Assembly (NCBI GenBank): GCA_011634665.1
Contig: WAEK01000012.1
Span: 1,469,001 to 1,533,000, forward strand
Reading direction: 5' to 3'
Origin: Mortierella sp. BCC40632
Lineage: Eukaryota; Mortierellomycota; Mortierellomycetes; Mortierellales; Mortierellaceae
DNA: 64,000 nt
Shown one piece after another: positions 36,023 to 47,200 of this stretch; the stretch's first letter is position 1, and every line of letters starts with the position of its first letter. A model generated the notes under the pieces. That model ran no database searches. It worked only from the letters and a program-made list of their open reading frames with translations, and was not told where the DNA came from. The position numbers and the translations under genes were made by a program.

Positions 36023-37091
36023 ATGGCTGGTGTATCAGCAGAGGCCGGTACTCCGTCTGTACCAGCCCTCAAAAGGTTTCTCCGCCATGACCAACTGGAC
36101 CTCTCGCGACCTGTGAGCTCTAACCTGGTCACGGCAAAGACCTTGCTCATTATCCGTGGTGTTGTTACGCTCCATCTCATCCTGGTCTTCCTCGCTACAC
36201 TTTACGTCTCTGTGAGGGGCAACGTCTTTTATATGGTTCCAACTACCTTCACGAACCTGAGTAACATTGGCCTCACAGCGTACTACATGGTAAAGACATT
36301 GTCCACATGTGCCTCAGCCATTGCTTTACCGAGCCCATTGACTCATTGAGCGTCTGGACAGACAGCAACATTCCACTCGTATAGGTTTGTCCGAAACAAG
36401 AATCTCGAGTCTCTGAAGGATCAACACTGGTTCCTGACAAGTGCGCTCTGGTTGCTTTATGCCAGCGTAGTTGTCTTCCATATCGTCGTCCCTGCTATCT
36501 ACTGGGGAATGCTTTTTGACCCAAACAACACAATGGATACATGGGATCAATATGTTGACTACTCGCACCATGGTGTGGATTTTTTTTGCATCTTGATTGA
36601 GATGGTGTTCAATCGAATGGATCTCTTGTTTGTCCATGTCTTGGGTCCCTTGAGCATGATCATTCTCTACATGTTCCTTGCCTGGGTCTACTTTGCAGCG
36701 TGAGTATTCAGATGGCAATGGAACGCTTATTCCTGGGCTAAAGAGTCGCCTGTGATACTAACCAAGATATATCTGGCTCGACCACACTATTTCCTTTGAC
36801 GTTATTACCTCACATAGTCGCCAGGAGTGGCTGTATGGCTTTCTGGATTGGTCCAAAGGCCCAGTTGCAGCTGCTTGGTATATCGGGTTGCTCCTTATAT
36901 TTGGGCTGCTATTTGTCTTACAGATGTACATTCACCGGGGACGGGATGCAGTCCTGAAATCGAGAAGGGCCGCTGTCGCTTCCAGAGATGGAACAGGCAT
37001 GCTCGGGAGTAAACACTCTAACCCAGACCTATCTGGGAAATTGGAGGACATCAAAAGTACTGAGGAAGCTCAAGGAATGGAAAAGGCATGA
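36023..37091 (+). CDS. Multipass membrane protein, FAR-17a/AIG1 or rolling-stone-like
   Basis: Three exons (36023-36289, 36362-36699, 36818-37091) give 292 residues. Six or so hydrophobic segments are visible: LLIIRGVVTLHLILVFLATL, the stretch ending GLTAYYM, a segment around SALWLLYASVVVFHIVV, HGVDFFCILIEMVF, LGPLSMIILYMFLAWVYF and WYIGLLLIFGLLFVLQMYI. The order, a conserved SHHG before an Asn-Arg pair, and a hydrophilic C-tail recall the FAR-17a/AIG1 and rolling-stone families of integral membrane proteins. AIG1-type proteins hydrolyse fatty acid esters of hydroxy fatty acids, but I cannot confirm the catalytic Thr and His here. The acceptor at 36360-36361 has a weak pyrimidine tract; it is chosen because it alone keeps frame and yields TFHSYRFVRN. 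A phase check supports it. Confidence 0.65.
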
Positions 37092-37583
37092 AATCCCGGG
37101 TGAAAGAGTCGGCCACAAAAGACTCCATATGCAAATAGCAAAAGGCCATGGATAGGCTCATAGAGAAACCTTAATAGACCTTACTCCTCTGAATGTTGAC
37201 TTGGTGTACGTACGTTGCAGCAACGGTTTTTAGGGAGTCGTACCTCGAGTAGAAACAGTAGAAAGGGATGTATGTGTGTGAGAGAGAGGATGAAGATGGA
37301 AATGAAGACGATGATGAAGAAGATGTCGCTGAAGTTGATGCTGATGACGATGTTCATCATCTATCGTATTCGTATTCGTGCAATGATGATGACGGCAGCG
37401 AGAGATGAAGACCAACAGCCAGAGTTGTAGGCTGCAGGCTGCAGGTGGCCGAGGAGGAACTTTTGTGCGAAAGGCGATGTAATAATAACCTCGGCTCCGC
37501 GAACCAATTTAACCAGACCGAGAGAGAGCCCTCGCCTTGCATCCGTCTGCTTGTCCATCCTCCCCATGACACTCCACAGGGGA
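37092..37583. other. Intergenic region
   Basis: Holds the 3' UTR of the membrane-protein gene and the upstream region of the next secreted protein. A GATGA-rich imperfect repeat lies at about 37285-37395. No gene seen. Confidence 0.6.
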
Positions 37584-37592
37584 TTATATATA
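37584..37592 (+). promoter_or_regulatory. TATA box of the GPI-anchored cysteine-rich gene
   Basis: TTATATATA about 200 bp upstream of the ATG at 37787, followed by a CT-rich leader. Confidence 0.6.
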
Positions 37593-37786
37593 GAGAGAGC
37601 AACACATCTGCCCCGTCTCCTTTTTTTTTTCTTCTTCTTCTTCTTTTTCTTCTCTCTTTCGCCCACACCTTTCTCTGTCAGTCCCCACACGCCCACCTAC
37701 TTCGGCACGTCCCACTCCTTCGCTTTCCTCAGCCTCTTCCACCCTTCACTCGACTCTACCCTACTCTTCTCTCACCACCCTCCAAC

Positions 37787-38887
37787 ATGAAGTTCTCTCT
37801 CTCCGTAATCGCCCTCGCCGCCGCCGCCCTCTCTGCCGCAGATGCTGCTCTGGCCCCCGCCTGCAGCACCTATGTCGAGAGCCTCTCCAGCGCTACAAAC
37901 CCACTTTCCAAGTGCAGAGTTTACACCGCCTTGGGTTTCCCTACTCTCACTGGTAAGGGTGATCACGACACCGTCAAAATGCAAAAGGCCATTGACGGTT
38001 ACTGTGCTCAGCCTGCCTGCACGGCCGAACAGTACGCTGGCGTCATCAAGGACTTGCAGACCAACTGTGCTGCCGACATTACTGCTGCCACTGATGCCGA
38101 CCTGAGCGCTGTCCTCTACATGTGGTAAGTTTCCTCCCTATGACCACTACTCATAAGGACCATCTTCAGGAACGATATTTTTACATTTAGTGGAATTTTT
38201 TTTGGGAGTCAGCACCACAGCCAATAGATGACGGCATCTGACTGCATGTTATCCCCGGGCTGTTCCGCATTCAAAGCTGCAACGCATGAGACAGTGTACT
38301 AACTCGGCTTTGCAACACAATTCTTGAACAAATCCAGGTACCACTCTCCTGCTCAGCGTGAAGCTATCTGTACCCAGGACCCCTCTAAGAGCGGCACCCC
38401 ATGTGTCATCACCTCAATGAACGAGATGATCGCCCGCAAGGAACTCCCTAACAACAACGCCAACGAGGATGACCTCTTCGGATACATCCAGGCTGTTACC
38501 CCCATGAGCTCCGCAACCACCAACGGAACTGCATTCTGTACTCCATGCAACCAAATTGTCGCCAACATCTTCTCGAACTACTATACCAAGACACCCGCAC
38601 CCTTCCCCCTCAACTTTGGACAGAAGCTTACAAGCGAAAGCAGTAACACTGCACTGAAGTATCAGTATGAGTCCAAGTGCAAGGCCAACCTTGGTCCCAG
38701 CTTCAAGCCCCCCACCCCTACTAAGCCCAACGGCAACAACACCAACGCCAACAACACCAACGCCAACAACACTAATAACAAGGGCGACAAGACCAACACT
38801 AGTGCCGCCCCTGGACAGACCATCTTCTCGATGGCTGGTGTGATTGCTGCTGCTCTCAGCGCCGCTGGAGCTGTTGCTTTGTTGTAG
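37787..38887 (+). CDS. GPI-anchored cysteine-rich secreted protein with Asn-rich stalk
   Basis: Two exons (37787-38124, 38338-38887) join in frame inside a Trp codon and give 295 residues. A signal peptide (MKFSLSVIALAAAALSAADA) is followed by about 210 residues with ten cysteines, including CAQPAC and FCTPC. An Asn/Thr-rich stalk of about 30 residues built on a short N-N-T-N-A unit comes next. A hydrophobic C-terminus (FSMAGVIAAALSAAGAVALL) suits GPI attachment. The family appears widespread in Mortierella-like fungi but I know no function for it; a wall or membrane role is inferred. The intron is 213 nt. Codon use is C-rich and regular, as in highly expressed genes, and the core promoter has a clear TATA box. 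Confidence 0.8.
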
Positions 38888-39721
38888 AATGAATATCCTT
38901 TCATCCATAAAGACCCTTATATAATAGAGAATACCTAGTTCTTTAATCGTGAAAAAAAAAAAAAAAAAAAAAGCATGGACTTGTAATTATTCACAGTTAT
39001 CAATTACTTTTGTTGCAAAACTGGGGTTGCCATCAAACCGCTAGTTGACTTGCATCCCAGCTTCTTGGCGGCTAATAGAAGAAAGTCAGAGCTTGACTGT
39101 TTACCCTTGAAGCATACTGGACCACTTTATGTTTGCTCTCTATTGAAGGTTGAGCTAAAGAGCTGATGTCAGGACAAAGGCGGGCGTGGTTTTCTTTGCC
39201 CAGGAGCTTTTTATTGGATTTGGATTGAGGAATTGTTACCGTCACCCACTATTGTCAACCTCATGAATCCTGAGAGGATTGCGGTGTAAATACCCTGAAC
39301 CAATTGGACAATGCAATGCGATTGGCAAAATGAGTTTTCCAAATCTCAAATATACGTTGTTGTTGTTGTTGTTGTTTTTTTTCTTCCTTCCCGACCATTT
39401 TCTGACAGTCCAAACAACCATAAAATGCCGCAAAAGCAGGAGATAATGCAATGTAGGCTCCCCTCAACCTCATAAAAAAATATATTCATTGAACTTTACA
39501 ATGGGACCGTCGCAATCGTTTAGGATTCACAAAGCTATGCCTCAGGAGAGCATTTTTGGTTCTTGACGCCCACCCAGGAAATCAATATGAACGAGGCCAA
39601 TAGGGTTGACCCTGATTCAAATAGCCCTTCCATGTCTAGTGCCAACAGTATGTGCACTGAGTCATGGTCATGTGTCGAGGGTTAATTGTTGGTTTATTAC
39701 AAACATTCCTTCTTTCATGGC

Positions 39722-39755
<34 letters not shown>

Positions 39756-40223
39756 TTTTTTTTTTTTTTTTTTCGACGAGTTTCTGCGCCAGAGGTGGAA
39801 AAGGATTTTATTGAAAAATTGAAGCAAACGTTCATCGACTTCCTTACTAGCGTCTTGCAGTGCTTGGAGATATCCATGGTGTAATCTACAGTAGACTGAG
39901 ATCCTCTGAATGCTTATTTTCCCAACGTCTATCAGCGAACAAGGGCTTCTGTGTTCCTATACCCTCCATCCTTCATCCCCCTCTTCCTGTTACGTCTTCT
40001 GGAAACTGCAGAAGCATGCTGCAGGTGGGGGGCGCTAAAAAGACCATCTGTAGCTGGATCAAGATCCTCGTCTTCTCAACCACAGCGAGTCCACACTTCC
40101 CGTCCACAGATTCGAATAGACCCTTCTGATACTGAGCAGCGCTCATCTGTTTAGTAGTCTCCAGAAGCTGTTGACAAATATTCTTGCTTGCTCTCCTTTT
40201 TTTGGGGTAATTGCTGGCTCACC

Positions 40224-40251
40224 AAAAAAAAAAAAAAAAAAAAAAAAAAAA
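40224..40251 (+). repeat. Poly-A run of 28 nt
   Basis: Uninterrupted A28 next to a decayed minus-strand frame. Confidence 0.9.
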
Positions 40252-40682
40252 GACTTTGTCTGAAGAGTAGAAACAGAGTTATCTGGGGTCTCAATGGAGT
40301 AGCCGCTCTACCTTGTAGTGTCTCGTAGATTGAGATATTTGCGCGGAGGAAGTTAAGAGCGTCCAACACCAATGGAATGCTTCGAAACCATACAAGCTGC
40401 ATCTTTGTTTTATTCCAAGACCTTCAGACGAATACCACGCGGAAAGCTGTCGCCTAATCCAGCTAGGTGTCTTTCAAATCGCGTAATCACAACAAGACTA
40501 GGTAGTTTGAAGGCCCCTACTAGGAAAGCGAAGAGACGCAGGAATTCACTACGGACATCATTGTTGCACAGAAAACCAAGGATGCATGATCTACCTTGGC
40601 GAAAAGGAGAAGAACTTTGATTTACACAAAACGAGAAGCGACCATTGGCAATGGCCTCGGACAGCTGCCTGTCCATCGACAA
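40252..40682 (-). pseudogene. Decayed coding-like region, unknown family
   Basis: A minus-strand frame from 40682 to 40410 carries LRLFAFLVGAFKLP and RFERHLAGLGDSFP, then stops. The next frame immediately continues with coding-like text (LVLDALNFLRANISIYETL, then RAATPLRPQITLFLLF) until an A/T run at 40224-40251. The frame change without a visible intron suggests a frameshifted or truncated gene. No domain is recognised. Confidence 0.25.
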
Positions 40683-41340
40683 TCCCCAACATCTAGCGAT
40701 GTTGTCCTTGCAGCTTTGACTGCACGGACACCCGGAATGTCAGTCTAGCCACAAATAGTCCCTTCGGCGCTTTTCTCGGAACAACCGAGATGCACAGGCC
40801 CTCGGCACGAGGCGATTGCTCCTCATCCCTTCTTTTCTGTTTTAGATGTACAACCTTCTTCCAAGGGCTCCTGCAGTTTGTAGTCTAACCAGTTTATATA
40901 GCCATTGGTTCTTGCCAAGATGTGGTTACTATAGAAATTTTCACAGGCATGGACTCTTGACTTGATCTTTCGGGGCTATGAGGACGCGTTAAAAGTAGGG
41001 TGCGTAGGTTGAACCAGTGGCATCTTGGGAAGGGGAGCCAGGCAGACCCCGACTTTGGTGACGCGTTAGGTGGGTTTATGGTAGTTAGGAGACCAGTTTA
41101 AGGTGCCAAGGAGGCCAGTTGTGGTAGTAGGGAGGCCAGTTTACATCATCTGTGGTTTCGATGCATCCTGGAGAGACCCTGCCACCCACCCTCCTGCTTT
41201 CGATTTGCTCCTGTGCGACGCCCACCCATCCATCTCTCACCCATCCATCTGCACACACAAATATGCTTTCTCTCACTCATTCTCTCTTGTGCGTACTTTC
41301 AATTCCAAATCAATATAAGATTGTCCTTTGGACGTTTTCT

Positions 41341-41670
41341 GCATCACCCCTGGGTCTTTCGACAGCCACCTTGGATGAGCCCTTACAACCATGCATTCTT
41401 GTTGGAAGACTATGGTTTGATTTGGAAGTCTGAGAGTCGGTGCATGAGCCCCAGAAGTTTACATCCATTCAGCAACGCTGTAGAGATGTTTTCGGTCTGG
41501 AAGTGCAGTCATCCCTGGTTACCCATTTGCCACCTTCCTTGGATGAGCTCAGGCGATCTACATCTTACTGTACATTGACCTGGAAGTCTAAGTGTAGTGC
41601 ATGAGCCCCAGGAGAATATTTTATCTTGTGATGGATTGCAAGGTGAAATCATTCGACCTGGAAGTGCTGG
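41341..41670 (+). repeat. Two tandem degenerate copies of a roughly 160-bp unit
   Basis: Shared blocks occur in the same order and orientation: TTGGATGAGC (41371 and 41539), TGCATGAGCCCCAG (41441 and 41598) and GGAAGTGC (41499 and 41660). Offsets are 157-168 bp. The copies have diverged by many substitutions and small indels. Confidence 0.7.
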
Positions 41671-41763
41671 CATTTGGTTTATCGTGCAAGAAAATAAACA
41701 TGGTTCTGTTTTTGTAACACCTCATACCAAAAAAAAAAAAAAAAAAGCAGATAACGCTCCTCT

Positions 41764-41765
41764 TA

Positions 41766-41787
<22 letters not shown>
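41764..41787 (+). repeat. (TA)n microsatellite
   Basis: Twelve TA units flanked by an A run (41730-41746) and a T run. Confidence 0.9.
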
Positions 41788-41796
<9 letters not shown>

Positions 41797-42376
41797 TTAG
41801 CAACCCATTCAAGCGATACACCATAAATTGGAGAGATGCCTCGACAAACATGCTAGCTTGACTGCATGTAGTCATTTCGCATTCTTTAGCAGCGTTCCAG
41901 AGTTGTCTGAAACGGAAGCATACAATATTTAGATCAAAAGTCGGACTCAACTGGCGGAATTAGATTCAAAAAAATGAATCCTTACTAGTGCAGTTGTTGA
42001 AGCAGAAATACAGTTGTGACAAAAAGAGTGGCTCCACAAGACAATGCGAAAGCTTGGGCATGAGGTAGAAAAATCACGGAAGGAGGCAATATCTCATGCC
42101 TTCTAGATCAGCGAGCACCTTTGTGTCATCCTTGCCATCTACCACCCTCACCGGAGGATCTGCATCATTTTCATTATCCCTCAATATCAGTAATCTTTCT
42201 AAGGACGAATAGGTAGAAAAGAAAGAAGAGGATGTGGAGAAACCCTTTGGGTATTCTAATCCGGAGCCATGATCACCGCCTCTGGACGAAGGGTCATCAG
42301 CAAACACAGTGGCCAATGCATCGAGGTCGAGAGCAGATAGTGGAGTTGGAGGACTCCACCCCTAGACAACAGTTGA

Positions 42377-42682
42377 CACCTAAAAGTCGTCCATTTAAGA
42401 TCACAGCACAGATTATGGAAACTTTGCCCCCTCAAATTACCTCCGCTTTGGGAGGATACCGAAGAAAGGAGGCAAGCTCCCACGTCGACAGAAAAACAAA
42501 GGCTGGTTGAAGCTTCGTCTAGCCAGACAAGTTCTCGTGAGACCAAGAGGGTCTTGCTAGTCGAGGAGGAAGAGGAGGCGGATGATGGCGAAGATGGGGC
42601 CCCATATTTAGCGCATACGAAGATTGGATCCTACTATGACGTAATTGGAGCGCCCATTGTCCAGCGCGATCTCATTATTTAA
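42377..42682 (+). pseudogene. 3' end of a decayed or unrecognised gene
   Basis: The plus strand is open for 101 codons without an ATG start. Its last 60 codons look like protein: LPPLWEDTEERRQAP, then a Ser/Lys stretch, an acidic run (VEEEEEADDGED) and PYLAHTKIGSYYDV before TAA. A possible acceptor CACAG sits at about 42403-42407. An overlapping frame upstream (with REQIVELEDSTPRQQ) reads as the other half of a frameshifted gene. The family is unknown. Confidence 0.3.
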
Positions 42683-43170
42683 CAGGAAAAAGTTTTTCTT
42701 CTGCACCTGTTTTTTTGTCTCTCCTTTCCTTTCTTCTTTTTAACCACATCCTTTCCTCCCACTTGTGCGCCGGCTGAGCCGATCAAGTAAGTATAGAACA
42801 TTCCTCCCTTTTCCTGATCCAACCATCGTAGCCATGGATCCATGCCTCTTGGCATGACCTGGATCGCGCGAGATGAAACAAAAGCTGGCACCAGTCTAAG
42901 GCCCAAGGCCTGTGCTGACAGACCAACAGAGCTAACAATACGCAGTCGGCTCCTGACGCGATCCAGGCACCATGTGCATTTGATGAGAGGAAAAAAAAAA
43001 AATCGATTTCCGATTCAGTCGTTTTTTTTGGATGATTGACTAATCAGTAGCCCACTTCTGATTGTCTCTGTCTGTTTAGATTGTTTGGGTTTGATTCGGC
43101 GGTGGATCCATAGGTAGTGGTGGTTTTTAGTGGGGTAGGGATGAATAAAAATTTGTAGCTTTAAAAAAAA

Positions 43171-43210
43171 ACAACAACAACGACGACGACGACGACGATG
43201 GTGACGACGA
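43171..43210 (+). repeat. (AAC)n/(GAC)n trinucleotide repeat
   Basis: Four AAC units followed by about eight GAC units, just after an A9 run. Confidence 0.85.
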
Positions 43211-43617
43211 CTAGATCTCTTGTTCTTTTATTGATCAGAGTAGCAGTAGGGGAGGAAAGAGCGAGTCTGAAGGGCGTTTGGTGTAAGAGAGCAGCACCCA
43301 TGAAAATACGTACTTGTAATTGATAAACAAAAAAAACAACAAAGGGCAAGAGAAAGAGAGAGAGAGAGAGAGAAGAGGGCGTGGCCCAGTCCAGTCAAAG
43401 GCAGCGTGGGCCAATGGGAACAGGGGTTGCATGAATTGCAATTATGGCAGCGAGAGAAAGGGTCAGCGGGCTTGTTGCTTTCCTTTTTCCTCCTTCGTTT
43501 CAGCCATCTCGTTTTTTTTGCTTTATGTGACCCATGTTTGCAGTCTGAGTTGGAGTTTTCTCTCTTCTTGTCAGTTTCCATCTCATCAGATATCTCTTTT
43601 TTTTTCACTTTCACCTT

Positions 43618-43645
43618 TACTCTCTCTCTCTCTCTCTCATTCATT

Positions 43646-43676
<31 letters not shown>

Positions 43677-43848
43677 ATCTCTCGCTCTCTCCTCCCCAGA
43701 GACCGTTGCTTCTGCCCACCCCGCCCTCTATCTCCCCTGCCCCCTGTCTTTGTCTCCGTCCTCATTTTCCCTCTCTTCCTCTTCCTCTCTCTCTCTTTTC
43801 TTTCCTTCTCTTTCTTTCTCTCTTCTCTGACCCCGTCTCTTCTCTTCT

Positions 43849-43882
<34 letters not shown>
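43618..43882 (+). repeat. CT-rich microsatellite tract upstream of CCC2
   Basis: Several (CT)n blocks, with the longest at about 43852-43882. They lie in the leader/promoter region of CCC2; frames across them encode only Ser, Leu and Phe. Confidence 0.8.
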
Positions 43883-43886
<4 letters not shown>

Positions 43887-44263
43887 CTTCATCCCCATCT
43901 CCGCTCCCGTCCCTGTTCCCGCCACCCATCATTTCGAGTAATCAGATCTTCGCCCCGCCCTTTGCATTCCCCCCCCCTCTTCCACACTCAGGAATACCCA
44001 CACACCCAACTCCCGTCCATCTCTATACCTTTTTGTTGCGGTAGGGTTCACCATTCCCCGCTTGTTCTGTTTTTTTTTTCTTTTTTTTTTTTTTTTTTTT
44101 TTTTTTCTTTCATTGTTTCGTTCTCACTACCTACCTCCCTACTCACCAAGTCTCTCTTTACTTTGTTCTGCTAGTGTCTCTCAGTCACGTACTCCGTGAT
44201 CAACCTACTCTCGGTAACCTCTACCACAGCTACCGCCTCCCTCCTCACACATAATCTCCACAC

Positions 44264-47200
44264 ATGGACTCAGAAGACAGACAGCATTTGCTGCTGTTCG
44301 ATGGATCCAACGACTGGGACGAATTCGAGCAGCGAGTCGATGCCTCACTCAACACCGCCTCCAGTGAGCTGCCTGCGCAGGCGCAGACACCTCAGCCAGC
44401 AGGTGTTTCGTCAGTGACCCTGCCAGTGCATGGGATGACCTGCATGTCATGCGTGAATGCCATCACCAAAGTCCTGACAGCCGCACCTGGTGTGCAAGCG
44501 GTCGAGGTATCGCTTGCCCAGAAACAAGCTGCCGTTGAATTCGACCCAGCACTGATAGGGCCAGACCAAATCAAGGAGGCCATCGAGGACTGTGGATTTG
44601 ACGTTCCACTCGATACTCATGCCCTAGCAGCTTCAACCTTGTCCCCTTCAGAATCCACCCTTACCTCTCGCTCCTCCACTGTTGTCAACGCTGCCGCTGC
44701 CTCTACCGCCACCTCTTCTCCACATGCAGCTCGATTTGCAGACGGACCGGGCCCTTCCTCTCGTCTGCTCGCCTCTCCCAAAACACCCCTTCCGCGGTCA
44801 CATTCGGCCCGTGGTCGCCAAAGCACCTCCTCGGCCCTGACCCAAACAGCTCAGATCTCGATCAAGGGTATGACCTGCGCATCTTGTGTAGCCTCGATTG
44901 AAAACTCTCTCATGGACGTCCCTGGCTTGGTCTCGGTCAAGGTCGCTCTTCTGGCAGAGCGTGCGACCGTGGAGTATGACGAGACGCTCCTCTCCCCATC
45001 GGACATTGCTGCTCGTATCGACGACATTGGTTTTGATGCGGCCCCCATCATCGAGAAGCGTGAGAACAGTGTAGATCTCCAAGTCTTTGGCATGACCTGT
45101 GCTAGCTGTGTCAATTCGATCGAGAAGGAACTCCGCCAGATGCCCGGTATTCTCTCTGTCTCTGTCAGTCTGACCCTTCAGGCTGCCAAAGTAGAGTTTG
45201 ATAGCCAATTAGTAGGCGTACGTGCTATTGTTGAACGAATCGAGGACATGGGCTTCAACGCCCTGCTTGCACAACGATCCCAGAATGCTCAGCTCGAATC
45301 CCTTGGTCGATCTCAAGAAATTGCGGAATGGAAGCGTGCATTGATCTTTAGCTTCATCTTTGCCTTCCCAGTGTTTATTCTGTCAATGATCATGCCAATG
45401 TGCGGCTGGGGGAGGTCATTCTACAATATCGAGGTCGGCATGGGACTTCTTCTGGGTGATATCCTATCATGTATCCTGACCATCCCAGTTCAGTTTGGTG
45501 TCGGCAAGCGATTCATGGTGAGCGCCTACAAGTCTATCAAGCATGGCGTGGCCACGATGGACGTCCTTGTGTCTCTGGGAACGCTTTCTGCCTTCATGTT
45601 CTCAAGCTTCTCTATGATTTACACGGTCTTGGACCCGAACCATCCCAAGGCCACAGTGTTCTTTGACACTTCCAGCATGTTGATCACCTTTGTCACCTTT
45701 GGCCGCTACCTCGAGAACATGGCCAAGGGACAGACCTCAGTTGCATTGTCGAAACTGATGCGGTTGACACCACCCACCTGTACTATTTATGAACTGGATC
45801 CGACCACGGGTGAACGAGTGAATGAGAAACAGATCCCTACTGAATTGATCCAGAGGGGTGACTTGATCAAGATTGTTCCAGGCGACAAGATCCCGACCGA
45901 TGGAATTGTTATTTCCGGTTCATCGACGGTGGACGAGAGCATGGTGACAGGTGAAGCTGAGCCCATCAACAAAACCGTTGGATCGAACGTTATTGGCGGC
46001 ACAGTAAATGGTTTGGGTACATTTGATATGGAGGCCGTCCGTGTCGGATCCGAGACAGCGCTGGCGCAGATTGTGCAGCTCGTGGAGGATGCGCAGACGT
46101 CCAAGGCGCCCATTCAAGCCTATGCTGACACCATTGCGGGATACTTTGTCCCAACCGTCATCATGATGGCTCTCCTCACCTTTGTCTTTTGGATGATCTT
46201 TTCGCATACCGTGATTGCTGAAAAGCTGCCGGGTATGTTCTCTATGGAGCCCTCCAAGTTTGTCGCTTGCTTGAAGCTCTGTATCTCTGTCATTGTCGTC
46301 GCCTGTCCCTGCGCCCTTGGACTCTCTACTCCTACAGCCGTCATGGTGGGTACAGGTGTTGGCGCTCAGCATGGTATTCTTATCAAGGGCGGAGGCGCTC
46401 TCGAGGCAGCCCATACCATCACCAAGGTCGTTTTTGACAAGACTGGCACCTTGACCTTCGGAAAACTTCAAGTCGCTCATTGGAATTTGACTCGTCCATG
46501 CGAGTCACGAGAGTCGACGACCGGCTCCAGTTCCAACCCTTCTACGCTGGATTCTTTGAGCGAGGATGAGCTTTGTATCATTGTAGGCGCTGCAGAGTCG
46601 GTATCAGAACACCCTCTGGGTCAGGCCATTGGTAACTATGTCAAGGAAAAGATCGGGACCCCAACGTTGAATGCGATGGTGACAGATTTTTATGCAAGCA
46701 CTGGTAGCGGCATCTCTTGCACGGTGGCATTGCCCAACAAGGGTAACTATCGAGTACTCGTTGGTAACAAGGACTGGCTTCTTTCGAACCAGGTCCAGCT
46801 CCCAAGCAGCCTTGCCTCTGAGCAACAGGCTCAAGAACGATTCGGGCGTACGACAGTGTTGGTGGCCCTAAATGACATTTTTGTTGGCTTTATTTCACTT
46901 TCGGACAAAATCAAGCCCGAGGCTGCGCTCACGGTGGCGGCTCTTCAGCAAATGGGAATTCAGGTGGCCATGGTGACTGGTGATCAACCTTTGGTGGCCC
47001 AGGTCATTGCCTCCGAGTGTGGTATTCATGATGTGTATGCGGGCGTTTCCCCAACTGGAAAAACTCAGATCGTGTCAACCTTGCAAACTCAAGGCCATCG
47101 TGTTGCAATGGTTGGAGATGGTATCAATGACTCTCCTGCATTGGCTCAGAGTGACCTCGGCATTGCACTTGTTTCTGGAACGGATATTGCAATGGAAGCG

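Larger units (their letters stand above)
38888..44263. other. Gene-poor stretch with repeats and decayed frames
   Basis: This 5.4-kb interval has no intact gene. It contains A/T runs (38951-38971, 39753-39773, 40224-40251), a TTG repeat (39357-39375), decayed coding-like frames (40151-40682 minus, 42377-42682 plus), a direct repeat of about 160 bp period (41341-41670), a TA microsatellite (41764-41787), a GAC repeat (43171-43210) and a 600-bp CT-rich leader ahead of CCC2. Confidence 0.6.

Noticed and set aside
43320..44174. Long plus-strand frame before CCC2
   Set aside because: Built from CT microsatellites (Ser/Leu/Phe only); treated as leader sequence.
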